Counted from the stretch's first letter, positions 26,501 to 36,130 are shown. The stretch: DNA of 64,000 nt from Rhodobacteraceae bacterium Araon29 (GCA_039640505.1 CP046865.1:2595501-2659500), one strand, 5' to 3'. Program-made: numbers and translations. Notes: generated by a model from the letters alone, not told the origin.

Positions 26501-26577
26501 GCGGTGCGCAACTGAGGCGCAGCAGGCTGTTATGCCTCAGACCAGACCACAATTAAACAAATTGAGAAAACTGTTTA

Positions 26578-26751
26578 TCAGAAGCCTTTGCCCAAACCGT
26601 TAAGCGTGTTTTTCAAACGGGGTGAAACCGGCGTTTGATACCCCGTTTCCCAGTTTTTGGGTTTGGTGTTGGTTTTGATATAGGGCATGGCAAAATAAAA
26701 CCCTGCAGCAAAGCCTGCAATGATAACAATCGCTATTATACCCTGCTTCAT
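26578..26751 (-). CDS. Small membrane protein of 57 residues
   Basis: A short frame starts MKQGIIAIVIIAGFAAGFYF, forming one clear membrane helix with a Lys at the N-terminus. A Lys/Pro-rich tail follows (TNTKPKNWETGY, then PVSPRLKNTLNGLGKGF) ending in TGA. Composition and codon pattern look coding, and the single-helix-plus-basic-tail layout is typical of small inner-membrane proteins. The ribosome-binding site is weak. It is convergent with the upstream CxxC protein gene. I do not recognise a family. Confidence 0.6.
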   Translation of the reverse strand: MKQGIIAIVIIAGFAAGFYFAMPYIKTNTKPKNWETGYQTPVSPRLKNTLNGLGKGF

Positions 26752-27007
26752 TTACATGTAACCGATCACTGAGTTGCATCAGGCGATAACCTCAATTTAA
26801 CCTGTTGCAAAGCCAAAAGCCAAGTGGCGTTTTGTCATCGTCGGGTTAGCCGCTATTTAATCAACATAGCGCTGCGTCCAATCCAACCCAGCCAAAGTTG
26901 TGGTCAAGTGCTGCCTTTACATCCTACCCAGCCCCTTTATCCCAATTTATCAAAAAAATCCAAAGCCGCGCGGACATTGGCTGAGAACCGCAGCAAGAAA
27001 GACCTTT
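26752..27007. other. Intergenic stretch without a gene
   Basis: The 256 bases upstream of the small membrane protein and downstream of the substrate-binding protein gene show no supported coding frame. Their right border is the terminator at 27008-27045. Confidence 0.4.
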
Positions 27008-27045
27008 TGGAAAACAAAGCTGCGCAGCTTTCACCGCGCAGCTTT
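27008..27045 (-). terminator. Intrinsic terminator of the substrate-binding protein gene
   Basis: On the minus strand AAAGCTGCGC and GCGCAGCTTT form a perfect 10-bp stem with a 10-nt loop, followed by GTTTTCC. It stands 31 bases after the stop codon of the gene at 27077-28237. Confidence 0.8.
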
Positions 27046-27076
27046 TACTCATAGAAATGCGTTATCCCCAACGCGA

Positions 27077-28237
27077 TTACATTTGGCAATCTTTGGCATA
27101 AGGATCGCCATGATCATCAAGAACTTTGGCGATGATTTTATTTGTGAATATATCGCCTTCCTGAACCACTTCGCGGATATACACGTCATGGATCGGATGA
27201 TTGTTAGAACCAAACTTGAAATCACCCCGTACCGACGTAAAGTCGGCCGCTTTTAGCGCCGCACGGAATGCATCCATATCGCTTATGCTGGCGCTGTCCA
27301 TTGCGCTCAGCAACAGGTTGGCCGTGTCAAAGCCTTGGCTAGCATAGAGAGAAGGCAATCTGCCATACTCAGCTTCAAAACTGCTGACAAATGCCTGATT
27401 TGTCGGGGTATCGATGTCTTTGTTCCATTGGGATGTGTTGCGGACGCCCAGCGCAGCAGCGCCCACCGCTTGCAAGATACCCTGATCAAAACTAAACGCC
27501 GGCCCGATAAGCGGTATATCAACGCCGCTGCCCGAATATTGTTTCAAGAATGAAATTCCCATGCCGCCGGGCAAGAAGAAATAAACTGCATCTGCGCCAC
27601 TGGCACGAATTTGAGCAATCTCAGCCGCGTAATCGGTTTGTCCAAGCTTGGTATAAATCTCGGCCGCCACATCGCCCTCAAAAAGGGCTTTGAACCCATT
27701 TAAAGCATCCGTACCAGCGGGATAATTCGGCGCCATTATGAATACATTTTTATACCCTGCTGAGGTTGCATAGGCCCCGCCCCCATTGTGAAGGCTGTCA
27801 TTTTGCCACGCCACATTAAAGTAATTGGGATGGCACCCGCGCCCCGCCAGCGGCGATGGTCCCGCATTGGGAGAAAGATAGATTTTTCCCTGCGCTGTGG
27901 CCGCAGGCACAACAGCCATCGCCAAGTTGGACCAAATGATGCCGGTCATCACATCGACCTTTTCAGACTGGATCATTTTATCGGCCAACTGCACTGCAAT
28001 ATCAGGTTTTCTCTGGTCATCCTCAATAACGACTTCAATATTGTCAGCACCAGATTGTTTAATCGCCAGCATAAAGCCGTCACGCACATCAATCCCAAGC
28101 CCAGCTCCACCACCCGACAATGTTGTGATCATGCCAACTTTTAGACCATCTCCATGGCTTCCCGCCACAGCCGGATTGACCGCAAGCGCCAGCGCCGCAA
28201 GGCTTGCACCGGTTGCGGCCCATTTTAATACATTCAT
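27077..28237 (-). CDS. Branched-chain-amino-acid-type ABC substrate-binding protein (orphan)
   Basis: This 386-residue periplasmic binding protein of the LivJ/Peripla_BP_6 type has a signal peptide ending VAG-SHGDG. KVGMITTLSGGGAGLGIDVRDG opens the first lobe. Family members bind branched-chain or aromatic acids, amides or urea. The ligand cannot be read from sequence. No permease or ATPase gene lies nearby, so it must use a transporter encoded elsewhere or act as a sensor. It has its own terminator and a free-standing Lrp sensor gene lies upstream. Confidence 0.87.
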   Translation of the reverse strand: MNVLKWAATGASLAALALAVNPAVAGSHGDGLKVGMITTLSGGGAGLGIDVRDGFMLAIKQSGADNIEVVIEDDQRKPDIAVQLADKMIQSEKVDVMTGIIWSNLAMAVVPAATAQGKIYLSPNAGPSPLAGRGCHPNYFNVAWQNDSLHNGGGAYATSAGYKNVFIMAPNYPAGTDALNGFKALFEGDVAAEIYTKLGQTDYAAEIAQIRASGADAVYFFLPGGMGISFLKQYSGSGVDIPLIGPAFSFDQGILQAVGAAALGVRNTSQWNKDIDTPTNQAFVSSFEAEYGRLPSLYASQGFDTANLLLSAMDSASISDMDAFRAALKAADFTSVRGDFKFGSNNHPIHDVYIREVVQEGDIFTNKIIAKVLDDHGDPYAKDCQM

Positions 28238-28368
28238 GTCTCTCTCCCTGATTTACTTTTATTTTTGTAACTTTGAAATCGTAGAGGCGAATTGTACAAG
28301 TGCAAGCCCCAAATCGCCCAGGGGACGATTGAAGGCTTCATTAAGACCGTTAAAGGGCCTACTAGGCA

Positions 28369-28608
28369 TTAAAATGCTTTGAATGTCAGGGTTGTTAAAG
28401 ACCGTTCAATATCTGGGATATCCAAGAGGTTATCATTAACAAACTTGCCCACGTCGTTATCTTCATCCACATAAAGCTTTAGCAGCAGATCATAATTTCC
28501 GCTGGTTGAATACAGCTCAGAGTGTAATTCGCGCAACACTATTTCATTGGCCACCTCATATGTAGTGCCAGGCTTGCAACGCAATTGTATAAAGACGCAG
28601 GTGCTCAT
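28369..28608 (-). CDS. Stand-alone Lrp/AsnC ligand-binding (RAM) domain protein
   Basis: This 79-residue protein consists only of the Lrp/AsnC effector domain, from [20 protein letters not shown] to [13 protein letters not shown]. No helix-turn-helix is encoded. I place the start at 28608 because GAGGAT stands five bases before that ATG; the longer in-frame extension overlaps hisB regulatory sequence and lacks family character. Such proteins can modulate full-length Lrp paralogues or bind amino acids themselves. It is divergent from hisB. Confidence 0.8.
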   Translation of the reverse strand: MSTCVFIQLRCKPGTTYEVANEIVLRELHSELYSTSGNYDLLLKLYVDEDNDVGKFVNDNLLDIPDIERSLTTLTFKAF

Positions 28609-28748
28609 TAGATCCTCAGCTTTCATCCATATCATGCCTGTTATGCCCTGCCAAATCACGCCTGACAAGCGGCCTGCGCACGCGGGGACTTGGCGAGCGC
28701 AGTTTGGCGCTCTATAAGGGCGGCGAAACACAGCGATGGATGACACAG

Positions 28749-29336
28749 ATGCGCACAGCCCAGCTCGACCGCAGCACCTCGGAAACCAAAATCAGTGTGA
28801 CGCTGAATTTGGATGGAACCGGCGTTTATGACAACCAGACCGGCATCGGTTTTTTTGATCATATGCTTGACCAACTGTCACGCCACTCGCTGATTGATAT
28901 GACCATTCGCGCAGAAGGCGACACACATATTGATGATCACCACACCGTTGAAGATACCGGCATTGCAATCGGCAAGGCACTCGTTGCGGCTTTGGGCGAT
29001 AAAAAAGGCATCACACGGTACGGCAGCTGCAATTTGCCGATGGATGATGCCCAAATCGCCTGCGCGCTAGATTTGTCTGCGCGCCCATATCTGATATGGA
29101 ATGTTGACTTTCCCAGCGCGAAAATTGGCGGTTTTGACAGTGAATTGGTGCGTGAGTTTTTTCAGGCTCTCAGTACCCATGGCGGCATAACGCTACATAT
29201 TGATCAAGTTCACGGGATCAACAGCCACCACATTGCGGAAGCAACATTTAAAGCCGTCGCACGGGCCTTACGGATGGCGGTTGCACCCGATGCGCGTTTG
29301 GACGGGGCCCTGCCCTCGACCAAAGGCGCGCTTTAG
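28749..29336 (+). CDS. hisB: Imidazoleglycerol-phosphate dehydratase
   Basis: This is the sixth step of histidine synthesis, dehydrating imidazoleglycerol phosphate. The mono-functional 195-residue form begins [17 protein letters not shown]. The metal-binding repeats [24 protein letters not shown], and the C-terminal [14 protein letters not shown] are all present. The start at 28749 is chosen by family length; in-frame upstream ATGs would add an unconserved stretch. HisH follows after six bases. Confidence 0.93.
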   Translation: MRTAQLDRSTSETKISVTLNLDGTGVYDNQTGIGFFDHMLDQLSRHSLIDMTIRAEGDTHIDDHHTVEDTGIAIGKALVAALGDKKGITRYGSCNLPMDDAQIACALDLSARPYLIWNVDFPSAKIGGFDSELVREFFQALSTHGGITLHIDQVHGINSHHIAEATFKAVARALRMAVAPDARLDGALPSTKGAL

Positions 29337-29342
29337 CCCGTC

Positions 29343-29978
29343 ATGCAAACAGCCATTATCGATTACGAAAGCGGTAATCTGCATTCCGCTCGCAAAGCGT
29401 TTGAGCGGATCGCCGCAGAAACCAATACAGGTTCGGTGACTGTCACAAGCGACCCTGATGTGGTGGCGCGCGCAGACCGTATTGTTTTGCCCGGCGACGG
29501 GGCTTTTCCGGCCTGCCGCGATGCCTTGCTGGCCTCTGATGTCTATGCGGCAATGAACGAAGCGGTTGTGGTGCGCGGTCGGCCCTTTTTAGGGATTTGC
29601 GTCGGTATGCAGCTTATGGCGCAGGACGGCGCGGAGTACCGCACTACCCCAGGTCTGGGATGGGTGCACGGATCGGTCCAGCGCATCGCGCCAAAGGACG
29701 CAACTTTCAAAATCCCACATATGGGGTGGAATAATCTAGTAATTGAGGCCCCTCACCCACTGCTTGACGGGGTCAAAACCGGTGATCACGCCTATTTCGT
29801 ACATTCCTACCAGATGGAAATGGCAACGCCAGACCAGCGGCTTGCGCATGTTGATTATGGCGGTGAGATCACTGCAATTGTCGGGCATGGCACCATGGTT
29901 GGCACCCAGTTCCACCCCGAAAAAAGCGCAGCGACTGGTCTAAAAATAATTGCCAATTTCCTGCGTTGGCACCCCTAG
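29343..29978 (+). CDS. hisH: Imidazole glycerol phosphate synthase, glutaminase subunit
   Basis: HisH releases ammonia from glutamine and channels it to HisF. The 211 residues carry the class I amidotransferase triad: the nucleophile Cys in [10 protein letters not shown] near residue 83, and His and Glu in TQFHPEKS near residue 192. [13 protein letters not shown] is the typical N-terminus. It is coupled to hisB, and separated from hisA by a convergent DUF2147 gene. Confidence 0.95.
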   Translation: MQTAIIDYESGNLHSARKAFERIAAETNTGSVTVTSDPDVVARADRIVLPGDGAFPACRDALLASDVYAAMNEAVVVRGRPFLGICVGMQLMAQDGAEYRTTPGLGWVHGSVQRIAPKDATFKIPHMGWNNLVIEAPHPLLDGVKTGDHAYFVHSYQMEMATPDQRLAHVDYGGEITAIVGHGTMVGTQFHPEKSAATGLKIIANFLRWHP

Positions 29979-29985
29979 GAACCGT

Positions 29986-30378
29986 TTATTTTACCCGGGT
30001 CCAAGTGCCGCCATCGCGGCATACAATAAAGACGCAGCCCGAGACTTTTAGCTCATCCCCAACCAGCTCTAATTTAGAGGCATAGGTTTTATCGGTGTCC
30101 GGTGACCAGATTTTGCCGCCGCCATATTTGCCATCGCCTTTAGATTTCATATTCCAGATAATACGTTTGCCAATGTTGTCGCTTTCAATTGATTTTCCAG
30201 CCGTATCAAAAGATTTCATCAAAACCCCACAGATTGTGCCGTCACAATCCTGAACCTCGATATGACCAAAATTCCCATTGTCATCCGGGATCGTTTGCCA
30301 AAGCCCATAAATGGGGTCTGCGGCCACCACAGATGCTGCAAAAATCAATCCAAAAACGGCACAGATCAAACGTTTCAT
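29986..30378 (-). CDS. DUF2147 exported protein
   Basis: This 130-residue precursor has a signal peptide (MKRLICAVFGLIFAASVVA) and a DUF2147 domain: YGLWQTIPDDNGNFGHIEV, GTICGVLM, GGKIWSPDTDKTYASKLEL, and a C-terminal VSGCVFIVCRDGGTW. The four cysteines (in two C-type pairs) are probably disulfide-bonded in the periplasm. The start at 30378 is set by an excellent GGAGGAT Shine-Dalgarno sequence. The family function is unknown. A DUF2147 gene between hisH and hisA is, from memory, common in Rhodobacteraceae. Confidence 0.87.
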   Translation of the reverse strand: MKRLICAVFGLIFAASVVAADPIYGLWQTIPDDNGNFGHIEVQDCDGTICGVLMKSFDTAGKSIESDNIGKRIIWNMKSKGDGKYGGGKIWSPDTDKTYASKLELVGDELKVSGCVFIVCRDGGTWTRVK

Positions 30379-30522
30379 ATCATATCCTCCATATGATAGC
30401 CTGATGATGCTTATATTTTCACCATCTTGACAAGGCTCTCGTTGCGTTACGTTGCATTTCGGCTCTGGCCGTGCCAAATGGCCCCTGAGTTTGCTTTTGC
30501 ACAATACCAAGAAAGACCCAAG

Positions 30523-31245
30523 ATGATCCTTTATCCAGCGATTGACCTAAAAGATGGCAATGCAGTGCGGCTTTTACGTGGTGATATGGATAAATCAACG
30601 GTATTTAATACGGATCCTGCGGCCCAAGCCATGGAATTTGTCACCCAAGGATGTAAATGGCTTCATCTCGTCGATCTTAATGGCGCTTTTGAAGGTGAAC
30701 CAGTCAATGCGTCCCCAGTCGAGGCCATTTTGGCACAGACCAAAGTGCCCACGCAGCTTGGCGGCGGCATTCGGGATATGGCAACCATTGAGCGCTGGAT
30801 CAGCAAAGGCCTTGCCCGGGTCATTTTGGGCACTGCCGCCGTGGAAAACCCTGATCTTGTGCGCACAGCAGCGAAAGCCTTTCCCGGGCAAATTGCAGTG
30901 GGCATTGATGCACGTGATGGGCGCGTTGCCACCAAAGGCTGGGCCGAGGAAACTAATGTACTTGTGACCGATCTTGCACGCTCTTTTGAAGACGCGGGTG
31001 TGGCGGCCATCATCTATACCGACATTAACCGTGATGGCGCGATGCAGGGGCCAAACATAGAGGCCACCGCCGCACTGGCTAGGGCTGTCTCAATCCCCGT
31101 GATTGCATCCGGCGGTGTGTCCTCGCTTGCGGATTTGATCGCGCTGCGGGATTGCGGTGCAGCGCTCAACGGGGCGATATCTGGCCGCGCGCTTTATGAT
31201 GGCGCGCTCGATCTTGGCCAAGCCTTAGAGGCGCTCAATGCTTAA
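30523..31245 (+). CDS. hisA: Phosphoribosylformimino-5-aminoimidazole carboxamide ribotide isomerase
   Basis: HisA is the TIM-barrel isomerase of histidine synthesis. The 240-residue protein begins [20 protein letters not shown], with catalytic Asp8 in this motif and the second catalytic Asp in [24 protein letters not shown] and [13 protein letters not shown] form phosphate sites. The start at 30523 is chosen because family members begin exactly there. Its 3' end overlaps hisF by 8 bases. Confidence 0.94.
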   Translation: MILYPAIDLKDGNAVRLLRGDMDKSTVFNTDPAAQAMEFVTQGCKWLHLVDLNGAFEGEPVNASPVEAILAQTKVPTQLGGGIRDMATIERWISKGLARVILGTAAVENPDLVRTAAKAFPGQIAVGIDARDGRVATKGWAEETNVLVTDLARSFEDAGVAAIIYTDINRDGAMQGPNIEATAALARAVSIPVIASGGVSSLADLIALRDCGAALNGAISGRALYDGALDLGQALEALNA

Positions 31246-32002
31246 AACCCGCATCATTCCCTGCCTTGATGTGGCAGACGGCCGGGTGGTCAAAGGGGTG
31301 AACTTTGTTGGCCTGCGCGATGCTGGTGATCCGGTCGATGCAGCAAGGGCCTATGATGCGGCGGGCGCAGATGAGCTTTGCTTTCTAGATATAAATGCCA
31401 CCCATGAAAATCGCGGAACCATGTTTGATATGGTGCAGCGCACGGCAGAGCAGTGCTATATACCGCTCACGGTGGGCGGCGGCGTGCGCAGCGCACAAGA
31501 CGTCCGTGCGCTTTTGCTGGCCGGTGCGGATAAAGTAAGCTTTAATTCCGCTGCTGTGGCCAATCCGGATGTGGTGGCTAAAGCCGCAGATCAGTTTGGC
31601 AGCCAGTGCATCGTTTGCGCTATTGACGCCAAAACCGTTGCCCCGGGCAAATGGGAGCTTTTCACCCATGGCGGCCGCAAACCCACCGGTATCGACGCTG
31701 TTGAATTTGCCACAAAGATTGCAGCCAAAGGCGCAGGTGAGATTTTGCTCACATCTATGGATCGTGATGGCACCAAAGCGGGATTTAACCTGCCCATGAC
31801 CCGCGCGATTTCAGATGCAGTGAGCATACCAGTGATCGCTTCTGGGGGTGTAGGCACGCTTGATCATCTCGTCGAAGGGGTCACAAAAGGCGGCGCATCA
31901 GCTGTGCTGGCCGCTTCCATCTTTCATTTTGGCGAATTTACCATTGCCGAGGCCAAAGCGCATATGGCCGCGGCCGGCATCCCGATGAGGCTAGAGACAT
32001 GA
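31238..32002 (+). CDS. hisF: Imidazole glycerol phosphate synthase, cyclase subunit
   Basis: HisF closes the imidazole ring using ammonia from HisH. The 254 residues begin [23 protein letters not shown] with catalytic Asp11. The second catalytic Asp is in [13 protein letters not shown] near residue 178. [12 protein letters not shown] and [11 protein letters not shown] are the phosphate loops. It overlaps both hisA and hisE and is coupled to both. Confidence 0.96.
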   Translation: MLKTRIIPCLDVADGRVVKGVNFVGLRDAGDPVDAARAYDAAGADELCFLDINATHENRGTMFDMVQRTAEQCYIPLTVGGGVRSAQDVRALLLAGADKVSFNSAAVANPDVVAKAADQFGSQCIVCAIDAKTVAPGKWELFTHGGRKPTGIDAVEFATKIAAKGAGEILLTSMDRDGTKAGFNLPMTRAISDAVSIPVIASGGVGTLDHLVEGVTKGGASAVLAASIFHFGEFTIAEAKAHMAAAGIPMRLET

Positions 32003-32310
32003 CGCTTGAAGACCTTTTTGACATTATAGAAACCCGCGCACAGGCTGATCCATCAGAAAGCTGGACCGCCAAACTCTTGTCCCAAGGTCCAGAGAAATGC
32101 GCAAAGAAATTCGGTGAAGAAGCCGCCGAGGCCATCATCGAAACGGTCAAAGGCGACCGCGCTGGTTTAACTGCGGAAGCCGCTGATGTGCTTTATCACT
32201 TGCTGGTCATGCTCAAATCACGCGATGTCGCGCTTACCGATGTGATGGATGAATTGGACCGGCGTCAGGCCCAATCAGGTCTGGCTGAAAAGGCTGCACG
32301 CAAAACATGA
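31999..32310 (+). CDS. hisE: Phosphoribosyl-ATP diphosphatase
   Basis: HisE hydrolyses phosphoribosyl-ATP early in histidine synthesis. The 103-residue all-helical MazG-fold protein has the magnesium motif [13 protein letters not shown] and [13 protein letters not shown]. Its ATG overlaps the hisF stop. It is a separate protein, not fused to HisI, as usual in alphaproteobacteria. Confidence 0.93.
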   Translation: MTLEDLFDIIETRAQADPSESWTAKLLSQGPEKCAKKFGEEAAEAIIETVKGDRAGLTAEAADVLYHLLVMLKSRDVALTDVMDELDRRQAQSGLAEKAARKT

Positions 32311-32600
32311 TCCGGCATATCGTTTTTTTCAGTGCCAAAAACCAAGAATACATTGATAAAATTGGCGCTGGTTTGCGAATTTTACAGGATAACCCACATG
32401 CTCAAATACTTGAGGTTGAACGCAATTTTGCGACCGACCCAATTGAACAAGACCCTGTGGATTGGGTGGTTTACGGCGAATTTAGAGATGCCAACGCCCT
32501 AGCGGCCTTTAAGCAGCATCCAACATACCAGCGCGCTATAGAAATTGTGCGCCCTCTGCGCGAGCTGCGTTTGGCCGCCGATTTTCAAACCACGCTATAA
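32307..32600 (+). CDS. Dabb-type dimeric alpha/beta-barrel protein
   Basis: This 97-residue protein of the stress-responsive Dabb family begins [11 protein letters not shown]. Central features are [24 protein letters not shown]-like strands and helix, where AFxxHPxY is the family hallmark. It starts within the hisE stop codon and so is made with the histidine genes. No function in histidine synthesis is known; it may be a passenger with a general role. Confidence 0.8.
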   Translation: MIRHIVFFSAKNQEYIDKIGAGLRILQDNPHAQILEVERNFATDPIEQDPVDWVVYGEFRDANALAAFKQHPTYQRAIEIVRPLRELRLAADFQTTL

Positions 32601-32651
32601 AACATAGGCTGCATAGCGCGCGCATCACAGGAAAAACGACGCGATAATTGT

Positions 32652-32671
32652 TGCAGTGAGCTGCATTTTTT
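32652..32671 (+). terminator. Weak intrinsic terminator after the his operon
   Basis: TGCAG and CTGCA form a 5-bp stem with a TGAG tetraloop, followed by six T residues, 52 bases after the last stop. The stem is short, so efficiency is doubtful. Confidence 0.42.
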
Positions 32672-32739
32672 GATTGCAAAAGCATAAATTCTAGCGATGG
32701 TATTGCTGTTTACAACGGCTTGGAAAAACAGGGTATCGC

Positions 32740-33846
32740 ATGACCACAATCGTCAACAGTTGGAATGAATGGGATCCATTGAAACATGTGATTGTCGGCC
32801 GCGCCGATGATTGCCACATCCCGCCAGAAGAGCCCGCGCTTGATGCCAAGGTTCCCGAAGATAGCGATATGCGCGGCCAATGGGGGCGCCGGCCGCAAGA
32901 AACCATCGACCGCGCCAATGAGCTGCTCGATAACTTTGCAAATATGTTGGGAAAACGGGGGGTTACAGTAGATCGGCCAACGCCGATTGATTTTTCCAAA
33001 CCCGCCACAACACCCGATTTTCATACCGATAGCCAGTTTGGCTGCATGCCGCCGCGCGATGTTTTGCTGACCGTTGGCTCCGAAATTCTTGAGGCAACGA
33101 TGTCATATCGCTGCCGCTGGTTTGAGTACCTGTGTTACCGGCCATTGATGGAGCGTTATTGGGAGGAAGACCCCAATTTCCGCCATGAAGCGGCGCCAAA
33201 GCCGCGCCTAACAGACGAAGATTATCACCCCGATTACCTTTCTGATAAAATCGGGGTTGAAAAGCGGCTTAAGTGGGCGGCGGAGAAGTTTTTTGTCACC
33301 ACCGAGCAAGAACCGCTGTTTGATGCAGCAGATGTCCTTCGATTCGGCCGCGATCTGGTGGTGCAGCACGGCTTTACCACCAACCTGAAAGGCATTGAGT
33401 GGCTGCGCCGGCATTTCCCCGATCACCGCGTGCACACAGTCAATTTCCCCGGTGATCCCTATCCGATCCATATTGACGCAACCTTTACCCCGCTGCGGCC
33501 CGGTTTGATCTTGAACAACCCGCAACGGCGCCTGCCCGATGAGCAGCGCGGCATGTTTGAAAAAAATGACTGGCAGATCGTGGATGCGGCGCAACCGGCG
33601 CATAATGCACCGCCGCCCCTTTGCTATTCATCGACATGGCTAAGCATGAATGTTCTGGTGCTAGACCATAAAACGGTTTGCGTTGAAAAATCCGAGGTCT
33701 ACCAAGCGGAGCAGATGGATAAACTGGGCATGGACGTGGTTGAGGTTGATCTGCGTGATGCCTATGCCTTTGGCGGCGGGCTGCATTGCTGCACGGCAGA
33801 TGTTTACCGCGAAGGCAGCTGCGAAGATTATTTTCCTGTAAAATAA
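32740..33846 (+). CDS. Glycine-amidinotransferase-like enzyme
   Basis: This 368-residue member of the amidinotransferase (guanidino-group-modifying) family is closest in motif to arginine:glycine amidinotransferase, which moves the amidino group of arginine to an amine. The catalytic set is visible: acidic residues in EPLFDAADVLRFGRD (about 191-205), His244 in PIHIDATF, and nucleophile Cys350 in GGGLHCCTADV. The N-terminal VNSWNEWDPLKHVIVGR is also typical. It is monocistronic, with GGGT eight bases before the ATG. Product could be guanidinoacetate or another guanidino compound. The acceptor is not determined. Confidence 0.83.
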   Translation: MTTIVNSWNEWDPLKHVIVGRADDCHIPPEEPALDAKVPEDSDMRGQWGRRPQETIDRANELLDNFANMLGKRGVTVDRPTPIDFSKPATTPDFHTDSQFGCMPPRDVLLTVGSEILEATMSYRCRWFEYLCYRPLMERYWEEDPNFRHEAAPKPRLTDEDYHPDYLSDKIGVEKRLKWAAEKFFVTTEQEPLFDAADVLRFGRDLVVQHGFTTNLKGIEWLRRHFPDHRVHTVNFPGDPYPIHIDATFTPLRPGLILNNPQRRLPDEQRGMFEKNDWQIVDAAQPAHNAPPPLCYSSTWLSMNVLVLDHKTVCVEKSEVYQAEQMDKLGMDVVEVDLRDAYAFGGGLHCCTADVYREGSCEDYFPVK

Positions 33847-33873
33847 AAGTTGCCGCCACAAACTGCCGTGAGA

Positions 33874-34350
33874 TCAAAACAGCCGTGATGAAATCACACC
33901 AGTATTGACACCATATTTGCGCAGCTCGCCAAAAAGCCGCTGGCGCTCCATTTTGGGGCAAAGGTTTTGGATCACATCAATGCCCTGCGCTTCAGCCATA
34001 GCGGCAGCGGCAGGATGCTCAACACCGATTTGCATCCAGATGGTTTTAAGACCTTTGAAACACGCCAGAGCATCATCTACAATTGCAGGCACTGCCTCTG
34101 GCCTACGGAAAATATCAACCATATCAACGGGTTCATTGATATCTGACAACTGCGCATAAACCTTTTCACCAAATAATATTTTACCGGCATGCCCAGGGTT
34201 GACCGAGATTACGCGGTACCCTTTAAAACTAAGATACCGGGCCACAAAATAACTCGGGCGGATTGGATTAGGGCTAACCCCAACCGCTGCAATAACTTTG
34301 GTTCGGGTCAAAATATCATACAAATAGCGATGGGAATAAGTGTTTGACAC
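33874..34350 (-). CDS. CoA-binding domain protein (YccU-type)
   Basis: This is a 158-residue Rossmann-fold protein of the CoA_binding_2 family: VIAAVGVSPNPIRPSYFVARYL near the N-terminus, VISVNPGHAG, DMVDIFRRPEAVP, and TIWMQIGVEHPAAAAMAE. Family members resemble the CoA-binding half of succinyl-CoA synthetase. Their physiological role is unclear. It is convergent with the amidinotransferase across only 27 bp, without a visible terminator. Confidence 0.88.
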   Translation of the reverse strand: MSNTYSHRYLYDILTRTKVIAAVGVSPNPIRPSYFVARYLSFKGYRVISVNPGHAGKILFGEKVYAQLSDINEPVDMVDIFRRPEAVPAIVDDALACFKGLKTIWMQIGVEHPAAAAMAEAQGIDVIQNLCPKMERQRLFGELRKYGVNTGVISSRLF

Positions 34351-34425
34351 GCGCAGCCTCTTTTCTTTGGTTCTGACTTACTGCATAGTCTTGGAACATT
34401 CAAAGCTTTATGACTAGGTGAGGGT

Positions 34426-35313
34426 ATGATGCACCCAAGCAGCCCGTATTTGACCACCAAAGAACTTGCTCAACTGCTGCGCCTTGGTGAACGTAAGGTT
34501 TATGATCTTGCCTCCAGCGAGCAAATACCCTGCTTGCGCGCAGGAGGAAAACTACTGTTTGAGCGCAGTGCAGTTGAGGCTTGGCTCAAACAATCCCATA
34601 CTGGCCCAAACCTTGAGGCCGCGCTTAACTTGCCAGCGATTATCGCCGGCAGCCATGATCCGCTGCTCGACTGGGCGTTGCGACAATCCGGCAGCGGGCT
34701 TGCGGGCTATTTTGATGGCAGCGAAGACGGGCTTACGCGGGTGCGCGGCAAAAAAGCGGCGCTCTGCGCATTGCATATTTATGAAGAAAAGGGCTGGAAT
34801 ACCAACCGCGTGTCGGCAGAATTTAACGATCTTCCTGTTGTCTTGGTTGAGTTTTGCAAACGGGAACGCGGTCTAATCGCTTCGCAAGGAAACCCGTTAG
34901 GTATCAAGGGCTTAGATGATATAAAGCGCCGTCGACTTGCCCGCCGGCAAGAGGGCGCAGCGGGTCAGAAATTGTTTGAACACTTGCTGTCAGACGCAGG
35001 TGTCAACGCTGATATGGCCTTTGCAGGGCAAAGTATTGCACGCTCTGAAAGCGATCTCGCGCTTGAGGTGAAATCAGGCCGTGCCGAGGCCGCCTTTGGG
35101 CTTAAATCCGAAGCTGTTGCGCAAAATCTTGATTTTATTCCGATCATGACAGAACGGCTTGACCTTTTAGTCTGGCGTAAAGCTTGGTTTGATACTGCGT
35201 TTCAAAAATTTATAAATTTTTGTGAAGGCGATATATTCAAAGATCAGGCAAAATCGCTGTCTGGCTATGATTTATCTGATTTTGGCCATATTCATTTTAA
35301 CGCGTCGCATTAG
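34426..35313 (+). CDS. Helix-turn-helix regulator with periplasmic-binding-like effector domain
   Basis: This is a 295-residue one-component regulator. Residues 8-55 form an excisionase-type helix-turn-helix (YLTTKELAQLLRLGERKVYD, AVEAWLK). The rest is a PBP-like effector domain of the type found beside molybdate and tungstate transporters (AGSHDPLLDWALR, RGLIASQGNPLGIKGLDDI). It converges on the tup-like operon and its last 17 bases overlap the end of tupA. I infer oxyanion-responsive control of that operon. Confidence 0.84.
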   Translation: MMHPSSPYLTTKELAQLLRLGERKVYDLASSEQIPCLRAGGKLLFERSAVEAWLKQSHTGPNLEAALNLPAIIAGSHDPLLDWALRQSGSGLAGYFDGSEDGLTRVRGKKAALCALHIYEEKGWNTNRVSAEFNDLPVVLVEFCKRERGLIASQGNPLGIKGLDDIKRRRLARRQEGAAGQKLFEHLLSDAGVNADMAFAGQSIARSESDLALEVKSGRAEAAFGLKSEAVAQNLDFIPIMTERLDLLVWRKAWFDTAFQKFINFCEGDIFKDQAKSLSGYDLSDFGHIHFNASH

Positions 35314-36130
35314 GGAAAAACAGCGCTTTTCCATCCAAATTATAGCGGCCAATCGCAGCTTGCCCCTCTGGGCCGGTTATCCAGTTCACAAAGGCCTTGG
35401 CCCCGGCTGCATTTACCCGCGGATGGCGCGATGGATTAACGGCTATCACCCCGTATTGATTAAATAATCTGGCATCCCCTTCGACCAAAACCTCTAGATT
35501 TCCACGATTTGAAAAGCTCAACCAAGTGGCACGGTCTGTCATCACGTAGGCGCCTATTGATGTGGCCATATTGAGCGTTGCGCCCATACCTGAGCCAGTT
35601 TCACGATACCACGCGCCTGAGGCAGAGATCAGGTCGATATCGGTGGCCCGCCAAAGCCGCAACTCTGCCCGGTGTGTCCCACTGTCATCCCCGCGCGATA
35701 CAAACAGAGCTTTATTTTTGGCAATTTTGACAAGCGCAGCGACAGCATTGCTGCCTCCTGAGATGCCCGCAGGGTCGGATGGCGGACCTGCGATAATAAA
35801 ATCATTATACATTACATCATGTCTGGCTAATCCCCATCCTTGGGCAACAAACTCTTCCTCAGCATTTTTGGCATGCACTAATAGTACGTCCCCATCCCCG
35901 TTTTGGGCATTTCTCAGCGCCTGGCCTGTACCAACAGAAACAACCCGGGCCTGAAACCCTGTTTCTTGGGTGAATTGGGGTAAAATCGCTTCTAACAATC
36001 CTGAATTACGGGTCGAAGTGGTCGACTGAATAACGATGTAATCAGCAGCAACCGCTTTGCCGCACCACAGGATCATAATAAAACAACAAAATACGACATA
36101 AGCGCGGTATTTATTCATTTTTCGCATCAT
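35297..36130 (-). CDS. tupA: Tungstate-type ABC transporter, substrate-binding protein
   Basis: This is the periplasmic oxyanion-binding protein of a tungstate-selective transporter. The 277-residue precursor has a signal peptide ending KAVAA-DY. The TupA hallmark IQSTTSTRNSGLLEAILPQF provides the TTS oxyanion contacts, and SVGTGQALRNAQNGDGDVLLVHA and SRGDDSGTH complete the site. These motifs are nearer to TupA than to ModA. Its start overlaps the ATPase stop. Selectivity between tungstate and molybdate is not provable here. Confidence 0.86.
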   Translation of the reverse strand: MMRKMNKYRAYVVFCCFIMILWCGKAVAADYIVIQSTTSTRNSGLLEAILPQFTQETGFQARVVSVGTGQALRNAQNGDGDVLLVHAKNAEEEFVAQGWGLARHDVMYNDFIIAGPPSDPAGISGGSNAVAALVKIAKNKALFVSRGDDSGTHRAELRLWRATDIDLISASGAWYRETGSGMGATLNMATSIGAYVMTDRATWLSFSNRGNLEVLVEGDARLFNQYGVIAVNPSRHPRVNAAGAKAFVNWITGPEGQAAIGRYNLDGKALFFPNATR

